Made by a program: the position numbers and the translations under genes | Shown here: positions 1 through 12,381 of the stretch, one piece after another | Layout: each line of letters starts with the position of its first letter | Numbering within the stretch: position 1 is the stretch's first letter | Notes under the pieces: model-generated | Seen by the model: only the letters and a program-made list of their open reading frames with translations | Told to the model about the DNA's origin: nothing | Databases searched by the model: none | Source of the DNA: Sebastes aleutianus | Lineage: Eukaryota; Chordata; Actinopteri; Perciformes; Sebastidae | NCBI GenBank assembly: GCA_916700875.1 | Contig: CAKAKS010000038.1 | Location: 18,559,326 to 18,623,325, forward strand | Reading direction: 5' to 3' | DNA: 64,000 nt

Positions 1-330
1 CCCGCGTCAAGTTGACCTTTTCAGGGACGACGGCGAGAGAGCTCCCCCTGGGACCCCCACGGTCCCCTGTCACCGTCTGACTGGCACAAGTCTGTTGCGC
101 TCAACGACAAAGTCTGCAGAGACGTCTATATCAGCGCCCGGCGCGGCTGACAGGGCCTGGCTGTTGTATTTATAAACTGTCCTTTGGCCGTGACACTTTG
201 CCAATGATCGGGCCCTAATTTATGCAGGCAAATCTCCTCGGTGCAAAAATGAAAGCTAATAGAGTCATTAGCCGCTAATTCGAGCCGGGATACCTTGTAT
301 AAATTGGCTTACTTTGTAAAGCCCTCCCCC
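1..330. promoter_or_regulatory. Putative conserved non-coding element at left edge
   Basis: A repeat-poor segment with a dense set of AT cores (CCCTAATTTATGCAGGC, AAGCTAATAGAGTCATTAGC, GCCGCTAATTCGAGC). No coding frame; composition-based inference. Confidence 0.35.
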
Positions 331-1367
331 GATAATACCCTCCCTCCTCCTCCTCACCACAGCACTCTCCCCTGTCTCTCTCTTTCATCTCTCACACGGA
401 CCACAGCATACCATCACACACACTCTGAGCACACACATTATTTCAGTGCCTAAATGGTTGATGGTGTGTGTTTGTTTAATGGTGTGTGAGGCAAGATATC
501 TAATGTGTGTGTGGTGCAGAGCAGAGGTTGTTTCCACCTCCGTATAAAATATACATACTCAATGTACCAGAGATGTTACACCGAAGAAGTGAGCCCGTGC
601 ATGCATGTGTGTACGAGCATGTGTGCTGCCGTCCTGCTGTCCGCGGCCCCAAAGCTGTTAGTGCTGATGTGTTATTGTGCCGCCTGATGGCTGATTATGA
701 CATTAAATGTTTATGAGCATTGATCAGCGATAGCCCCAAAGTGAGAGGCATTTCATATCCTCACTGGCCACTGCTTAACGGCATACTGATGGATGCACAA
801 TAATCTCCAATACGACTGAGACCTGCACACGCTGCATATAAACACATGCACACGCAAGCACATATTCAAACACACACAGGCTCACGGACACATGCAAAAA
901 CTCATAAGTCCGTGCTCTTACAGTTATACACAAACATTAGAGGATGCATTGTAAACATGACATTATTTATTGGTCTACTGCCATTTTCTTTTCTCATTCT
1001 TTACGTTCACATCTCTACGTGCTCAACTCTTTAAAAGATTTGAAAGCTGGATACTGCATGTTTATCTCCAACCACACAGGAAGTGTAAAGGCAGTAAGAC
1101 ACCATATAGATCACAGTTACTTAATAGTTTGTGATCACACAGGAAACTTTGTTGAATGTGCCTGCACAGCGAGGTATCCCTATGAATAACGCCCATATTG
1201 GTTCTGACACATAAAGTAGTGTGCCCTTAGTGAGGATGGAAAATAAAAGTGTTTAGGTCAGGGTGGAGGAGGGGCGTTTAGCATGTCGTTAATCATTTTA
1301 CTTACCTTAATTATGATCTTTCCCTAACCATAACCAGGTGTTTTAGTTGGCCAACCCTAACCACTCC
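331..1367. other. Intergenic DNA, no gene seen
   Basis: CA/TG-rich patches (about 410-500 and 830-900) and mixed sequence. Overlapping short frames lack domains. Confidence 0.4.
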
Positions 1368-2057
1368 TTAAAGGGACTATTGTAAGATTCAGAAATGCTG
1401 CTTAACAGCGACACCTTTGGCCTTGAAATCAACGAAAGTCAGCGTCGAGCTCGCGCTTGCTCGCTCTACATAGACATGAACGAGCATCGCTCAAAACAGT
1501 GAGGCGACAGACGTCAGCTAAAAGCACAATATCACTCTATATTTCACCTGCTTGGCAGTAATGTTAGCAGACCAGACGAAGGTCTCTCCATGAATCAATG
1601 CTGATCCTAGTGTTGGCTTTTCCTGCTCAGCGCAGGCTTCAGCAGCAGGGCTCCTCAACGAGTTACGTTATCGCCTCCCGACCGCAGCCGGCAGCCGAAG
1701 ACACCGGCACCCGGTCGGTAACGAGACGATAAAGTAACTCGTTGAGGAGCCCCGTCACTTCACAAGACACGGAAAACCTCTGTTGGTCTGGAGGAGCTGC
1801 AGCATTTATTTCTGCACAAACGTCCACTCTACATTCACTAGATATTCTCAGAGCTAAACTAACTCTTCTGCAGTGTGTAGTGAGCGCGCCTTCACGTCTA
1901 GAGGTGGAGCGAGACAGCGAGGACGCGCGCTGTCTGAGTGAAGGAGAGCAGGCAGCGGAGACGAGGCTCCGGCCACACGCGAGCGCGCATATGCGAATGC
2001 GCATGTGTGCCGACCCGCTACATTATACGCTTAAAAAGTTACAAACAGTCCCTTTAA
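1368..2057 (-). mobile_element. Complete 690-bp TTAA-type MITE
   Basis: It is bounded by TTAA at 1368-1371 and 2054-2057. The ends TTAAAGGGACTATTGTAAG and GTTACAAACAGTCCCTTTAA are inverted repeats. A nested imperfect hairpin (arms 1648-1673 and 1727-1753, one mismatch in 26) is absent from the related copy at 26788-27367. TTAA duplications suggest a piggyBac-type origin, but no transposase is present. Confidence 0.8.
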
Positions 2058-4019
2058 CCACTGTTTATTTGCCATTAACGACCTTTACCTAACCCTAACC
2101 ATACTGTAGTTGCCATGCAAAAATATTGCATAAAGTGAATATTTTAATACTGTTGGCACTGGACGAAAAAAATGGGTTTTGCAGAATCTTCCAATATCAG
2201 TATTCTTGTTTGACAATAGGATTTCTATACATCAGTTTTGTCTGTTTTGTACAGTGGTGTGTTCAATAACCATCATGTATCCAGCCAAACCATATTATAA
2301 ATACAATTTGATATCTAAAAATGTATAAAAGGAAATCTAGGGGAGCCAGAGGACTGGACTAATTACCAAGCAGCAATGTTTATCTTAAGAATCTATAGAA
2401 AATATTCTATTCAATAAATGTTTGTTTATACCTCATTCTGTTCTGTATATGTCTATTTATTCTGAAACCGACAGAGCAAACTGTTTTAAAGGAGGGAGGG
2501 ATGTAGTGGGAGCGCTGGAGTGTCAGGTCCGACTGTGTGGCAACGGCAAATGGTTTACATGGCTCACAGGTCAGGACTGGCTCTGTATGCAACCGTTGCG
2601 GGAAAAAAACACGGGTGGCCAGCCTGAGAAATTTACTGACCTAAACTAATGTTGGAGTGAATAGCATGTATCCTCCATCACTGAGTGTCTCTCTCAGTGC
2701 ATATGTATGTGTTTAGTAGGATAAAGAGAGCATGCGTTGATATGAGTAAAGCAGATTTGGGGAGGGCCCATTCACCGGACCTTTTCAGGCCATTTTCTGG
2801 CCTGTTTCCTGGATTTTGAAGTGCATATGTTCCATGTTGAATAGGTATACAGTTTAGCTAGACAAGACAGACAGGCAGACACAGTCATTTTAACACAGGC
2901 ATATGCAGAAATGCAAGAAATAGCATTCAGATAGTTTTATTTCTTTCTGCTAGTGATTGCGGCCAATGGAGGAATACTGTGGCAGCAGTGGGCAGCTCCC
3001 AGGTGTGGCTGTCCAGCTGTAGGACTGTGAAATGAAGGGATTGCTGGAAAAAGAGCATGCATACTCAGCAAAGTCCTTGCAAGATAAAAATACAAGTTGT
3101 ACATTTTTCTTTTTTTTATTAGACTTTCAAATGTTTCAGTAGAGACAGGGAAAGTGATGAAAATCTGTTTAGACGAGCATGGATTGGGATTTGCAGACCT
3201 GTAATCATAGGTGCTGTGCCTCATAAGCAGAATGTGCTGCTGTGGTATCCAATAGCTACCAAGCTGGCCTGAACAACCGCTATATAAGACTATTTATGAT
3301 GTGAGTTATTGGAAATTAGAGCAAGCTTTCCATGTGAGTTAGTGTGAAGCTAAATCTCTAATGCCAGCTATGACATATGCAGAATCTCATGCAGGAAGAC
3401 CACGCCAGCTGTTTAAAAGAAGATCCAAAATTCCTGCATGTTTTCTCTGGAAAAGCTCACCGTCCTGACAGCAGGTCCAGGAAACATCCCACACACCCCG
3501 TAACAGCAGGCAGCAGATGGAAACGGCAACGTGGAATCACAAAATCTATTTCCAGACGCACTGGAAGTCACATATGGGAATAGGATCACAGACTTAACTC
3601 TTCATTAAGATAGTTAATCATCTATATTATTAACAATATGAAAAACTGAAACAATTGTGTTTGGCTCAAATTGGAGAGCTCATGGGACGGGCTGCCCAGA
3701 TGTTCATTAATCCGATCATCTAAATAACAAATCATCCTGAAACTTTGGAAGCCACTTTCACTTTGTCATGTGGAGGAATCTGCTTTCTGCGTTTGGAAAA
3801 CGTCCCCGAAATGTGCTGAAAAGAGTTTATTTGGCTAATACTTGACTGAAAAATACTTGATGCCTTTGATCTGTATACATGCACAAATCAAAAGCAGAAC
3901 ACAGCTCACCTCATTGCGCCCCCTAATTTGAATATGCAATCAAACTTTTTCTCAGACTTCAAGGATTGAGAAATAAATAATTAAGTCAATCCAATTACTT
4001 AATTAATTATTTCATTAAT
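2058..4019. other. Intergenic DNA, no gene seen
   Basis: Single-copy-looking sequence. Short frames on both strands show no domain. TTAATTAATTATTTCATTAATC near 4000 is a run of homeodomain-like cores. Confidence 0.4.
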
Positions 4020-4220
4020 CATGTGCTCACACATTTCCTTCCCCTCCATTCGTCATGCGGCTCAATGGCTTCATTACGGATCAATGTGGAGCCGTCCACA
4101 TCAAGAGTCGCACTGTCATCGTCAAGATTAATCAAGATGCTGCCTGCATGCAGAATGGGCCTCGGAGCCGTTGCTATGGTAACCGGCTTGTAACACCGTG
4201 AATCTAAAAGTGTTGAGAGA
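4020..4220. promoter_or_regulatory. Putative conserved element with RFX X-box
   Basis: A repeat-poor, balanced segment containing GTTGCTATGGTAAC (4170-4183), a full X-box palindrome of the RFX family. GGCTTCATTACGGATCAATG and AAGATTAATCAAG cores also occur. Confidence 0.45.
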
Positions 4221-4555
4221 TGACACGGGGATTGAATGTTTGCATAAACTAACTGGTGCTTAAAATGGATAAAATGCTGAGAATGATCATACACTTGTCA
4301 GAGCAACTGTCCGGACAGAGCAAATAGTAGAATAAAAAAGAAACAAGTGGGGTCTTGTAGCCAAAGAAAATTGGAAGAAAGATGAAATGGCTGCAACAAA
4401 AATGTGCCACTAAGACTTGGATGTCACTCTGCATTCCAGACTGTGGTGAGAAAATTGTTCCAAGATTGAAAAATCAAATACCACCCTCTATGATATCATA
4501 GACAGAATCAAGGGTGTGTAGTTCGGTCATCCAAGAAGAGCCATAAGCTGCATCT

Positions 4556-5103
4556 TTAAAGGTACAGTGTGTAGGTTTTGGCGGCATCTGGTGGTGTGGT
4601 TGCAGATTGCAACCAACTGAGTACTCCTCCGCTCACTCCTCCCTTTCCAAGACTGTGGTAACGTGAGCCGCCGAGGGCAAAACCGTTGTAACGCCGTTCG
4701 CCTCGCTCAGAGGCCATCCTTACCATAATAACACTTTAGGAGCAACGGAAGTCAGCTGGTGGTACCACAGTTTTGCACTCTGCGGCTCACGTTACCACAG
4801 TCTTGGAAAGGGAGTCGGAGAACTACGGTGGCCTTCAGGTAACGTAAAAATGCGAAAAGGCTCGCTCTAGAGCCAGTGTTTGTTTGTCCGTTCTGGGCTA
4901 CTGTAGAAACATGGTGGAGCAACATGGCGGACTCAGTGAAGAGGACCTGCTCCCTATGAAGATATGAAGGGCTCATTCTAAGCTAACGAAAACACAATGA
5001 TTCTTAGTTTCAGGTGATTATACACTAATGAAAACATAGTTATGAATACTATGGTCAATTTCTGCTAATAGATCCCCCGAAATGTTACACACTGTTCCTT
5101 TAA
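4556..5103 (+). mobile_element. TTAA-flanked MITE, 548 bp, with internal long hairpin
   Basis: It is bounded by TTAA at 4556-4559 and 5100-5103. Its ends TTAAAGGTACAGTGTGTAGG and ACACACTGTTCCTTTAA are inverted repeats. Inside, 4639-4671 and 4782-4814 are a perfect 33-bp inverted repeat. Related partial copies are at 8332-8660 and 12985-13072. No transposase frame. Confidence 0.8.
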
Positions 5104-6099
5104 CCAGTTTGAGCATCAACAAGTTCAAGTGATCAGTTTTCTCAATACATTTTTGTGAGTCAAATACTGAAACATGGATCACTCTTATAGGTCCATTTTA
5201 TTATTGGGCGTTTTTTCTTTTACTCATTTGATACAGTTTAATCACATAAAGATTTTTAGGCATTTACAGCAACTGTGGATTTGATTGCCAGTTCCCTACA
5301 GTCAAAGAGCCTATAGGGCTTTACAAAATATATATAAATAGTAATAATGTAGGAAAAACATCTAATCAGGTAGAAGAAGTAGAAAGACCAGAGTGAAGCT
5401 AATTGTGTACATGAACACATGGGTAACGCACTGTACAGAATACTGCAATGTTAGCATGCTGTTAATTACTTAATTAATTAAGGAGTAGTAAGGTGACGTT
5501 ATTATAGAGCGACAAAGTCAGTATAGGGAGGTCGGATGGGTCAACAAAACACCAGATGCTAACACGGGAGACAGCTGTTTCCCATTTCAAACCGTCAGTA
5601 AACATAGTTTATTTGCATTGTTCCCTAACCTTAACTACTTGCTTATTACCATGATGACAAAGGTCATCTAACCTTAGCAAAGTACTTATGTTTTGAACCT
5701 AAACCATTATCTTTCCCTAAACCTCACCAAGTCAGTTTAGCTTAGTTTTGCCTAAACGTTAACCAAGCCTTAACCATAATGCTGTCACATCATAAAGCTG
5801 ATTTATATTCCAACAGTGATTTGTTACAGCTTTACATCATTTTCACAGCAAAGAGAATTGAGCAAGGTTAGGTTTTAAACATGGTTAGAAGTTTGAATGG
5901 ACATTTGAAAGCCTTTATTTTGTTATCTTGTCATGTTAGCTAGGTAAAAAGCTGCATGGATTTTGGGAAAACTTTAAACCAACACACATTAAAGTAGCAA
6001 TTAGCTTTACATTGATACAAAAACATACAACAGAACGCATACAGTTGATACAGAGGTCATGCTTGTTGTCATTTCAAAGTCATGGGTCTTACTATTTTC
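5104..6099. other. Intergenic DNA, partly old repeat
   Basis: About 5500-5800 resembles a decayed reverse-oriented copy of the MITE families seen at 6100 and 9330 (GATGGGTCAACAAAAC, CCCTAACCTTAACTAC). No exon. Confidence 0.4.
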
Positions 6100-6590
6100 A
6101 ACGTATCCTCATACAACGGTTCGTATGATATCTTAGGAAAAAGTTATTTCTCCTTTTTTTGTTCGTTGTCCTGCCAATGTCCAGCAACATGTGTCAATTT
6201 CCGCTTGTTACATGAATACAGTCTTTTCAAAATAAACCTCCATCTTCACAGGAAATAACTTCCTTAAGTTCAGGCAACAAAACTACTTAGTTAGGTTTAG
6301 GAAAACATTGTGGTTTGGGTTAAAATAACTCCAGAAGTGGTGTTACTTAAGTACGTAACTCATGAAACAAATAAATCAATGCTGACTTTTGGTTTCACGC
6401 AAGGTACGAACACCGGTGTCCTGGGCAAAAGCTCGGTATTTTAGACCCACCCATCTACCTCGACCTCCTCCCGGCGTTCACCGCTCTTTATATTTCCTGG
6501 CTCACAATTACATGAATTACACTTAAATTGATTTTGTGGGATATGCATGAATTAAGTGCACTACCTTTCGTAGGTATAGCCTGCTATTTT
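6100..6590 (+). mobile_element. MITE copy, GTATCCTCAT family
   Basis: It begins ACGTATCCTCATACAACGG and runs through CAGCAACATGTGTCAATTTC and AGTTAGGTTTAGGAAAAC to TTTCGTAGGTATAGCC. The final terminus is less complete than in the 11791-12381 copy. Confidence 0.65.
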
Positions 6591-8331
6591 ACAAGCTGTT
6601 GACACAGTAGGCATTGAAATGTGTAAAGTTTGACCAGACTGATAAGAAATAGGTTGCGTGACTAAAATTTGGATAGAAATCTTGAAATGAATAATGTGGT
6701 CCAGCCCTGCTTTTCGGTACACAGAGTTCCAGCAGCAACCGATATCCGGTCCAGAGCAAAAGACGGCCTGACTGTGAACAGTTCCAGCTGACACGAAATA
6801 AAGGAATGAGTGAGTGGATGAATGTCAAACTGGTCTGACTGAAGCTGCTTCGGAGGTCTTTGCTGTCTCACCTGTGACCGCGTGCATTAATGTGTGTGTG
6901 CTTGCACATCTGCATGTTTGTGTGTTTCAGAGTGTAGACAAGAACAAACACAGGAGCTGCAAGACGAGAGAATAGACGAGAGAGGAGGAGGAGGGGAGGG
7001 AGGGAGATCTTCCCTGTTTTAAGTCTAAATTCCTCGTTTATTTGTTTGATTAATTTGCGCGACGGCATGCTGTAACCCCGTTCTGTCACAACGCCTCCTT
7101 CACTGGGGTTTATTTTAGCAGGGCGGTAAGTGGCCCCATAATGTCACCGTAATACTGGGTCAGGCTTTTCCGAATGGAGGGATGGGACTAGGGGGGAAAG
7201 AGAGAACAAGGGATGAGAATGTGTGAGATGGGAGCAGGAGGAGGAGGAGGAAAACGTCCCTCGTTCATCTTCCGAAAGTGAGTGTTAAAATAACACCTGG
7301 CCTGACTGGAATCACTGTGGGTGTGCTGGAAGGATCTGCACAGCAGGCTAACAAGAACTGTCAGTGGAGATGCGCACACACTCGCAGAGAGAGAGGCTAA
7401 AGCTCCATCTTAAAAGTGAGAATTCGTATTGCTAACACGCATGTGAGGGACCTGAACCTGCAAGCCTTCATCTGTCAATATCCTCGGAGGTCAAAACCTC
7501 TTGGTGAGGATGCAAATGGTTGAAAATGTGCCATTTCACAGGGCTGTGTGTGTGTATGCATAGATTTGTGTAAGTGCATGTGTGTCTCTGAGGTAGACGG
7601 TAGAGTTTAGAGGGATAGAAGGAGAGACATCTTGCATATTCAACGCTCTGTCGCCCGGCTGTCATCGGCCAACTGAGCGCTGAGGAGATAGGGAACTAGT
7701 CAAATTACCGGCCGTGCTCGATTCTGTCTCCCGCACTGACAAGTCTGTCAGAGATGGGATTTAATCTCTTAATAACGAACAGGGCTGGGGATGTTTTTTC
7801 TTCCTTACATCTCTTACTCCTCCTCTCACTCTTTTTCTTTTGACCATCTTCTGATCACATCTGGTCATGTCGACAAATCACACGCATCTCCGAAAGAGAA
7901 ATATCCATGTCTGAATATCTTATATTCCCCGCTCTCTTCCCTCTGTATCTCTCCATCCCTCCATCTCTCCGTCTCTAATACAAGCTGTCGTGCTAGATCA
8001 TGATTGATCAGGGCCTTAGTGGCCAACGCCGGCTCTCACTCTCCCCGCCGCGGAAATGAATGGGGATCAGATGCGCTCCGGCTATGAAGTTGGACGCTGA
8101 GTTATTGGTGACTCGAGATCGAGAGAGGAGGAGAAGGAGAGATGAAAATGAGGAGGAGGCAGATGAAACGAGATGAGAATCTACTCTGGGATGTATTTGC
8201 TCTTAGAAGTTTTGTGATTTCCGGGAGGAGTTACGAAACACTTGAATTCATGATACCAAGTCCTCGTGCCTGTGATATGAGAATAGCTCATACTTGTATC
8301 TCTCTGCATTTTTGTTTCTGCTTACCTTTAA
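6591..8331. other. Intergenic DNA with low-repeat islands
   Basis: No exon is recognised. Segments at about 7030-7180, 7640-7780 and 7990-8110 are GC-balanced with homeodomain-type cores (AATTACCGGCC, TGATTGATCAGGGCC) and may be regulatory. GA-rich patches occur near 6965-7010 and 8120-8175. Confidence 0.35.
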
Positions 8332-8660
8332 AGGAGCACTATGTAGCATTTCGGTTATTAGCAGAAATGGAATATAATATTCATAACTAGGTTTTCATTA
8401 GTGTATAATCACCTGAAACTAAGAATTGTTGTGTTTTCGTTAGCTAAGAATGAGCCCTTCATATCTACATAGGAAGCAGGTCCTCCTCCCGGAGTCCACC
8501 ATGTTGCTCTGCCATGTTTTTACGGTAGCCCTGAACGGACAAATTAAACACTGGCTCTAGAGAGAGCCTTTAAACTGTGGTAATGTGAGCCGCAGAGTGC
8601 AAAACCGTGGTACTGCCAGCCGCCGCCTGACTTCCGTTGCTCCTAAAGTAGTTACATTGT
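8332..8660 (-). mobile_element. Truncated copy of the 4556-5103 MITE
   Basis: It starts AAAGGAGCACTATGTAGCAT and follows the reverse complement of the 548-bp element (GTGTATAATCACCTGAAACT, GAATGAGCCCTTCATATC, GACTTCCGTTGCTCC) until about 8650, then ends. It lacks the second half including the hairpin partner arm. Confidence 0.75.
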
Positions 8661-9329
8661 CTAAGTAATCCTACAACTATGCATAAAATGTTAATGTCTA
8701 CTTATCTTGTCATTTGCTGACATGATGAGCTGGGCTTTTGCATTACTTGACTAATGCTGTTTTTGTGAGATCTGTGTCTGTCAGTTACGCCCTCTTTAAA
8801 CAATGTATGGCCAGGTGTGATGTGAAAGAAGGCAGGGTTTGAACGCTAAAGGTGTATTTTTTCATTCTTCTCAAAACTACTTCTGTCACTTTTTACATTT
8901 TGAAAATCCATGAATGTCTGTCAGTCTGAGAAACTGTCCGAAAGTGTGCGCCATTTACCTCTTTTGTACTTTTTCGTCACATTTCACCCCTCATACAGCC
9001 TTGACATGTTGCAATTAGGAACAGGAATAAACATTTTAGACGTGGTCGGATGACACTGACATGTCGTACAAACTAGTTTGTTTTAATAATGGGTTATTAA
9101 AACTGGCTTGGCAACCAGGTTGTAATGTGACACTTCTCTGCTTTGATATGAACATGTGAATGAAGGAAATCAAGAAAATAGTCTTTGCGTATTCTTTGGA
9201 GCGCAATGCTTTAAAGCCAAGTAAACACCACATCACTGAATGGTTGTTGCTTCCTTAAAGGAAACCTGCAGGGTAATAACTCAGATTTTACTTTTGAATC
9301 TACAGCCATTGGTTCTATTGGTTTTAGAC
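8661..9329. other. Intergenic DNA, no gene seen
   Basis: Mixed AT-rich sequence, no recognised exon. Confidence 0.4.
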
Positions 9330-9725
9330 AACACGTTCTCATCCCAACTCGTCACATACTGACACTTTGTCAGACACCTCGCGCCAATTTTTGGTCGAAG
9401 GAAACACATTCTCAATGTGGTGAATTAAACAAAACACTTGCATAGATTTAGGCAACAAAACCACTTAGTTAGGTTTAGGAAAAAACAACATAGTTGGGCT
9501 TAAAATTAGTACGTTTTTACAGTAAATTATCAGCTGACTGTTAGGTGAAACGTAACGCACGGGACACGAACAGCGGTCTCCTGGATGAAAGCCTTGTGTT
9601 GTTGGACCCATCCATCACCACTCCCATCTGCCCTGTGTGTATCTTTCACTCTTTAAACTACGTCACCACAGCACTTTCCCTGTGCTTTTACTGTTGCCGC
9701 GGATGGGTTTACATTGTAGTTAATG
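9330..9725 (+). mobile_element. MITE copy (ACACGTTCTCATCC family), plus orientation
   Basis: It begins ACAACACGTTCTCATCCCAA. Further blocks include GGCAACAAAACCACTTAG, GTCTCCTGGATGAAAGCC and GGGTTTACATTGTAGTTAATG. It forms an inverted pair with 10118-10553. Confidence 0.75.
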
Positions 9726-10117
9726 AAAAGTCTGGTGTGTCTGCTACCGCCACTAAAGGGTGCCTTGTGTGCCAGTGGCCGTGACAAAGCATCTGTATTT
9801 GACGCCTTGGGAATGAGAAGGGGCTGTTATAGAACCAACGGGAAAATTAACATGAGTAGTCAGGTGATGACAGATTATCTACACCACTTATTTGGTATAA
9901 CAAAAAGCGAGCACACCTTTACTGTATGAGTTCGCACAACTATGGAAGTCCAGGAAGTCGGTCTGTGAATTGTGATGGATGTTTACAACAGAAGTTTTGG
10001 TAATAACTTTACCGATGTCCTTTGTTTGCTCTGCAAAATAAATTCTAACCTGCAGATTTGCTCGTGTTTGTTGCTCCGTTGGACCTATTCTTAGCTCTAA
10101 TTAAATCCTAGTTTTCC

Positions 10118-10553
10118 AAGAAACCAATTTGTCCAGCCCATCTGCAGCAAGAGTAAACGCTCAGAGAAAGTGTTGTGGTGATGTAGTTTAAAGTGTGAAA
10201 AAGACACACGGAGCGGGTGGGAGGGGAGGTGGATCGGTCCAACAAACACAAGGCTTTCATCCATGACACCGCTGTTCACGTCCCACGTGTTACATTTCAC
10301 TTTACAATCAGCTGTTCGTTCATGTCCTGTGTTCACAATGTCAAGTAACATTTTCACTGCATAAACAAAGTAATTTTAAGTCCAACCATGTTGTTTTTTT
10401 CTAAACCTAACCAAGTGCTTTTGTTGCCTAATCCCAAACAAGTGTTTTTGTTGAATCCACAACATTAAGCATGTGTTTACTGCGACCAAAAAGTGACGCC
10501 AAGGGATCTGAGAATGCGTCAGTATGCGACAAGTTGGGATGAGAACGTGTTGA
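10118..10553 (-). mobile_element. MITE copy (ACACGTTCTCATCC family), minus orientation
   Basis: The reverse complement begins CAACACGTTCTCATCCCAAC and carries the same internal blocks as 9330-9725, to which it is inverted. Confidence 0.75.
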
Positions 10554-10739
10554 TTTGTCTGACTGATTTAGGTGATTAATTGATGACTAGTTATTGTCCA
10601 TATCAGGTAAGGGTTTGTTAAATAATAACAGTTTTATCACTAGCTGTTTGATGTTTGAAAATGTTTATGTCACACACTTTAATTCTCAAACAGTGTTTTT
10701 CCAGCCCCTCCCTCCTACCTGCTGGCTGTGAACTCAGCA

Positions 10740-11110
10740 TGTGATTGGTCCCATGGTCCCAGAGCTTTAACACGAACGGTCCACACCTCGCACCCTCAGG
10801 GTTGCAGCTGCCCCCCCTCCTCCTCCATTCCGTATGGCAGTCACTATGGCGACAGTTGTAACTCTGGTGATTAATGCCCCAGGAAATGAAAGTGTTGCCA
10901 GGGACGATGTGGGAACATTGTAACTTCCTGTGTTCCGCGGGGGCTGGAATGCTTTGGTGTCCGACATCGAGCCTTTAGCTAATTAGCTAAATCAGCTCGC
11001 TGGGGCTTAATTAGAAGCAGCTCGCAGACACACCCGTGTCCAGGGGCTCTTTAATTACCCTCAGGTTCATTAAGAGAGAAGGGCCTCCAGCTCTAATTAA
11101 CTGGCTCTGT
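10740..11110. promoter_or_regulatory. Homeodomain-motif-rich island, putative conserved element
   Basis: It contains an 18-bp perfect palindrome, TTTAGCTAATTAGCTAAA (10974-10991). Further TAATTA-type cores lie at 11007-11014, 11051-11057 and 11094-11100. An RFX X-box-like GTCACTATGGCGAC is at 10840-10853. Low repeat content and no coding frame suggest regulatory DNA. Confidence 0.45.
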
Positions 11111-11790
11111 GCACCTATAAGGTGTGTGTGTGCTTTTGTTATGTGTGTATGAATGTGTGTTTGTCACCCATATGATACTAAAATTAAAAGACTCACTAAA
11201 CTGTGCTGCAAATACGGTAAGCAGATCACAGAGTAGTAGAGATAGAGTAGTGAAAGACAGGGTAGATAACTGGATAAGAGATAGTGATAGAGATTTCTGC
11301 AGCCAGTGAGTGACAGCTTTGTAGAGCAGTAGAAAGGGGATGGAGAGGCAGAGTGAAGGAGTGTAACAGAGTGTGTGAGAGGAAGTGATGAAGATGGAAG
11401 GAGAGAGATGGTGCCAGTCTTGTGTAAAGGAGGAGTGTGTTATCTGTCCTTTCATGGCGGTTGTCAGCCGGAGAGGCCAAATGCCTTCATGTTGTCTCAC
11501 CATATACTAACAGCAGTAATTGGAGAGACAGGGTGATGGAGTGACGACACACTCGCACTACAGTGCACGACATTATACAAGCAGAGAGATGCAAAAGCAT
11601 CCGTACACATCATCTGTTTCTGATTGCAAAATATACACTTGATAAAAAACAACTACACCTTAAAGGATTGGAATTGCTTATCTTACAACAGATCATCGAG
11701 AGTAGTCCCTTTTCACAATGAACATTTTGACTTGTTATAGTAGGAAAAGCACAGGTGTTAGCGATAACATTTACAATGTCTCTGCTCTAT
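11111..11790. other. Intergenic DNA, GA-rich in part, no gene seen
   Basis: A TG-rich patch (11121-11160) and a purine-leaning stretch (11225-11415); the complementary Ser/Leu/Thr-rich frame is an artefact. Confidence 0.4.
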
Positions 11791-12381
11791 TCAACGTATC
11801 CTCATCAAAGTTTCGTTTGATATCTTACGACAAGTTATTCCTCATTTTTCTTGCGTTTTCCTACAAATGTCCAGCGTCAATTTCTGCTCAAGTCTTTTCA
11901 AAAATAAACTTCCGTCTTCACAAAAAACAACTTTGTTAGGTTTTGGCAAGAAAACCACTTAGTTAGGTTTGGGAAACAAAACTACTTAGTTAGGTTTTGG
12001 AAACAAAACTACTTATTTAGGTTTGGGAAAGATCGTAGTTAAGTTAATTATGGAAGTTACGTGACAAAAACTGTTTAGTAAGGTTAGGAAAAAGATTGTG
12101 GTTTGGGTTAAAACAACACTGGAAGTGGCGTAACAGAAGCATGGAAGTTACGTGACAAATAAATCAACACTGACTTCTGGTTTCACATGGGACAGTCCGG
12201 TGTTTTTGACCCACCTATCCACCCTGACCTCCCCCCTTTGCGGCGTTCGCTGCTCTTTATAATTCGTGGTTCACAATTACATGGATTACAAACAAACTGA
12301 TTTTGTGAGATATACACAAATTACAGTGGATTACTTTTCATAGGTATAGCTACGAACGGTGTATGAGAACAGCCTGCTTTA
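11791..12381 (+). mobile_element. MITE copy, ~590 bp, family with GTATCCTCAT termini
   Basis: It begins CGTATCCTCATCAAAGTTTCG and ends TAGCTACGAACGGTGTATGAG, roughly inverted. Internally it carries several degenerate TTAGTTAGGTTTGGGAAAC units. Its sister copy is at 6100-6590. Confidence 0.7.
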
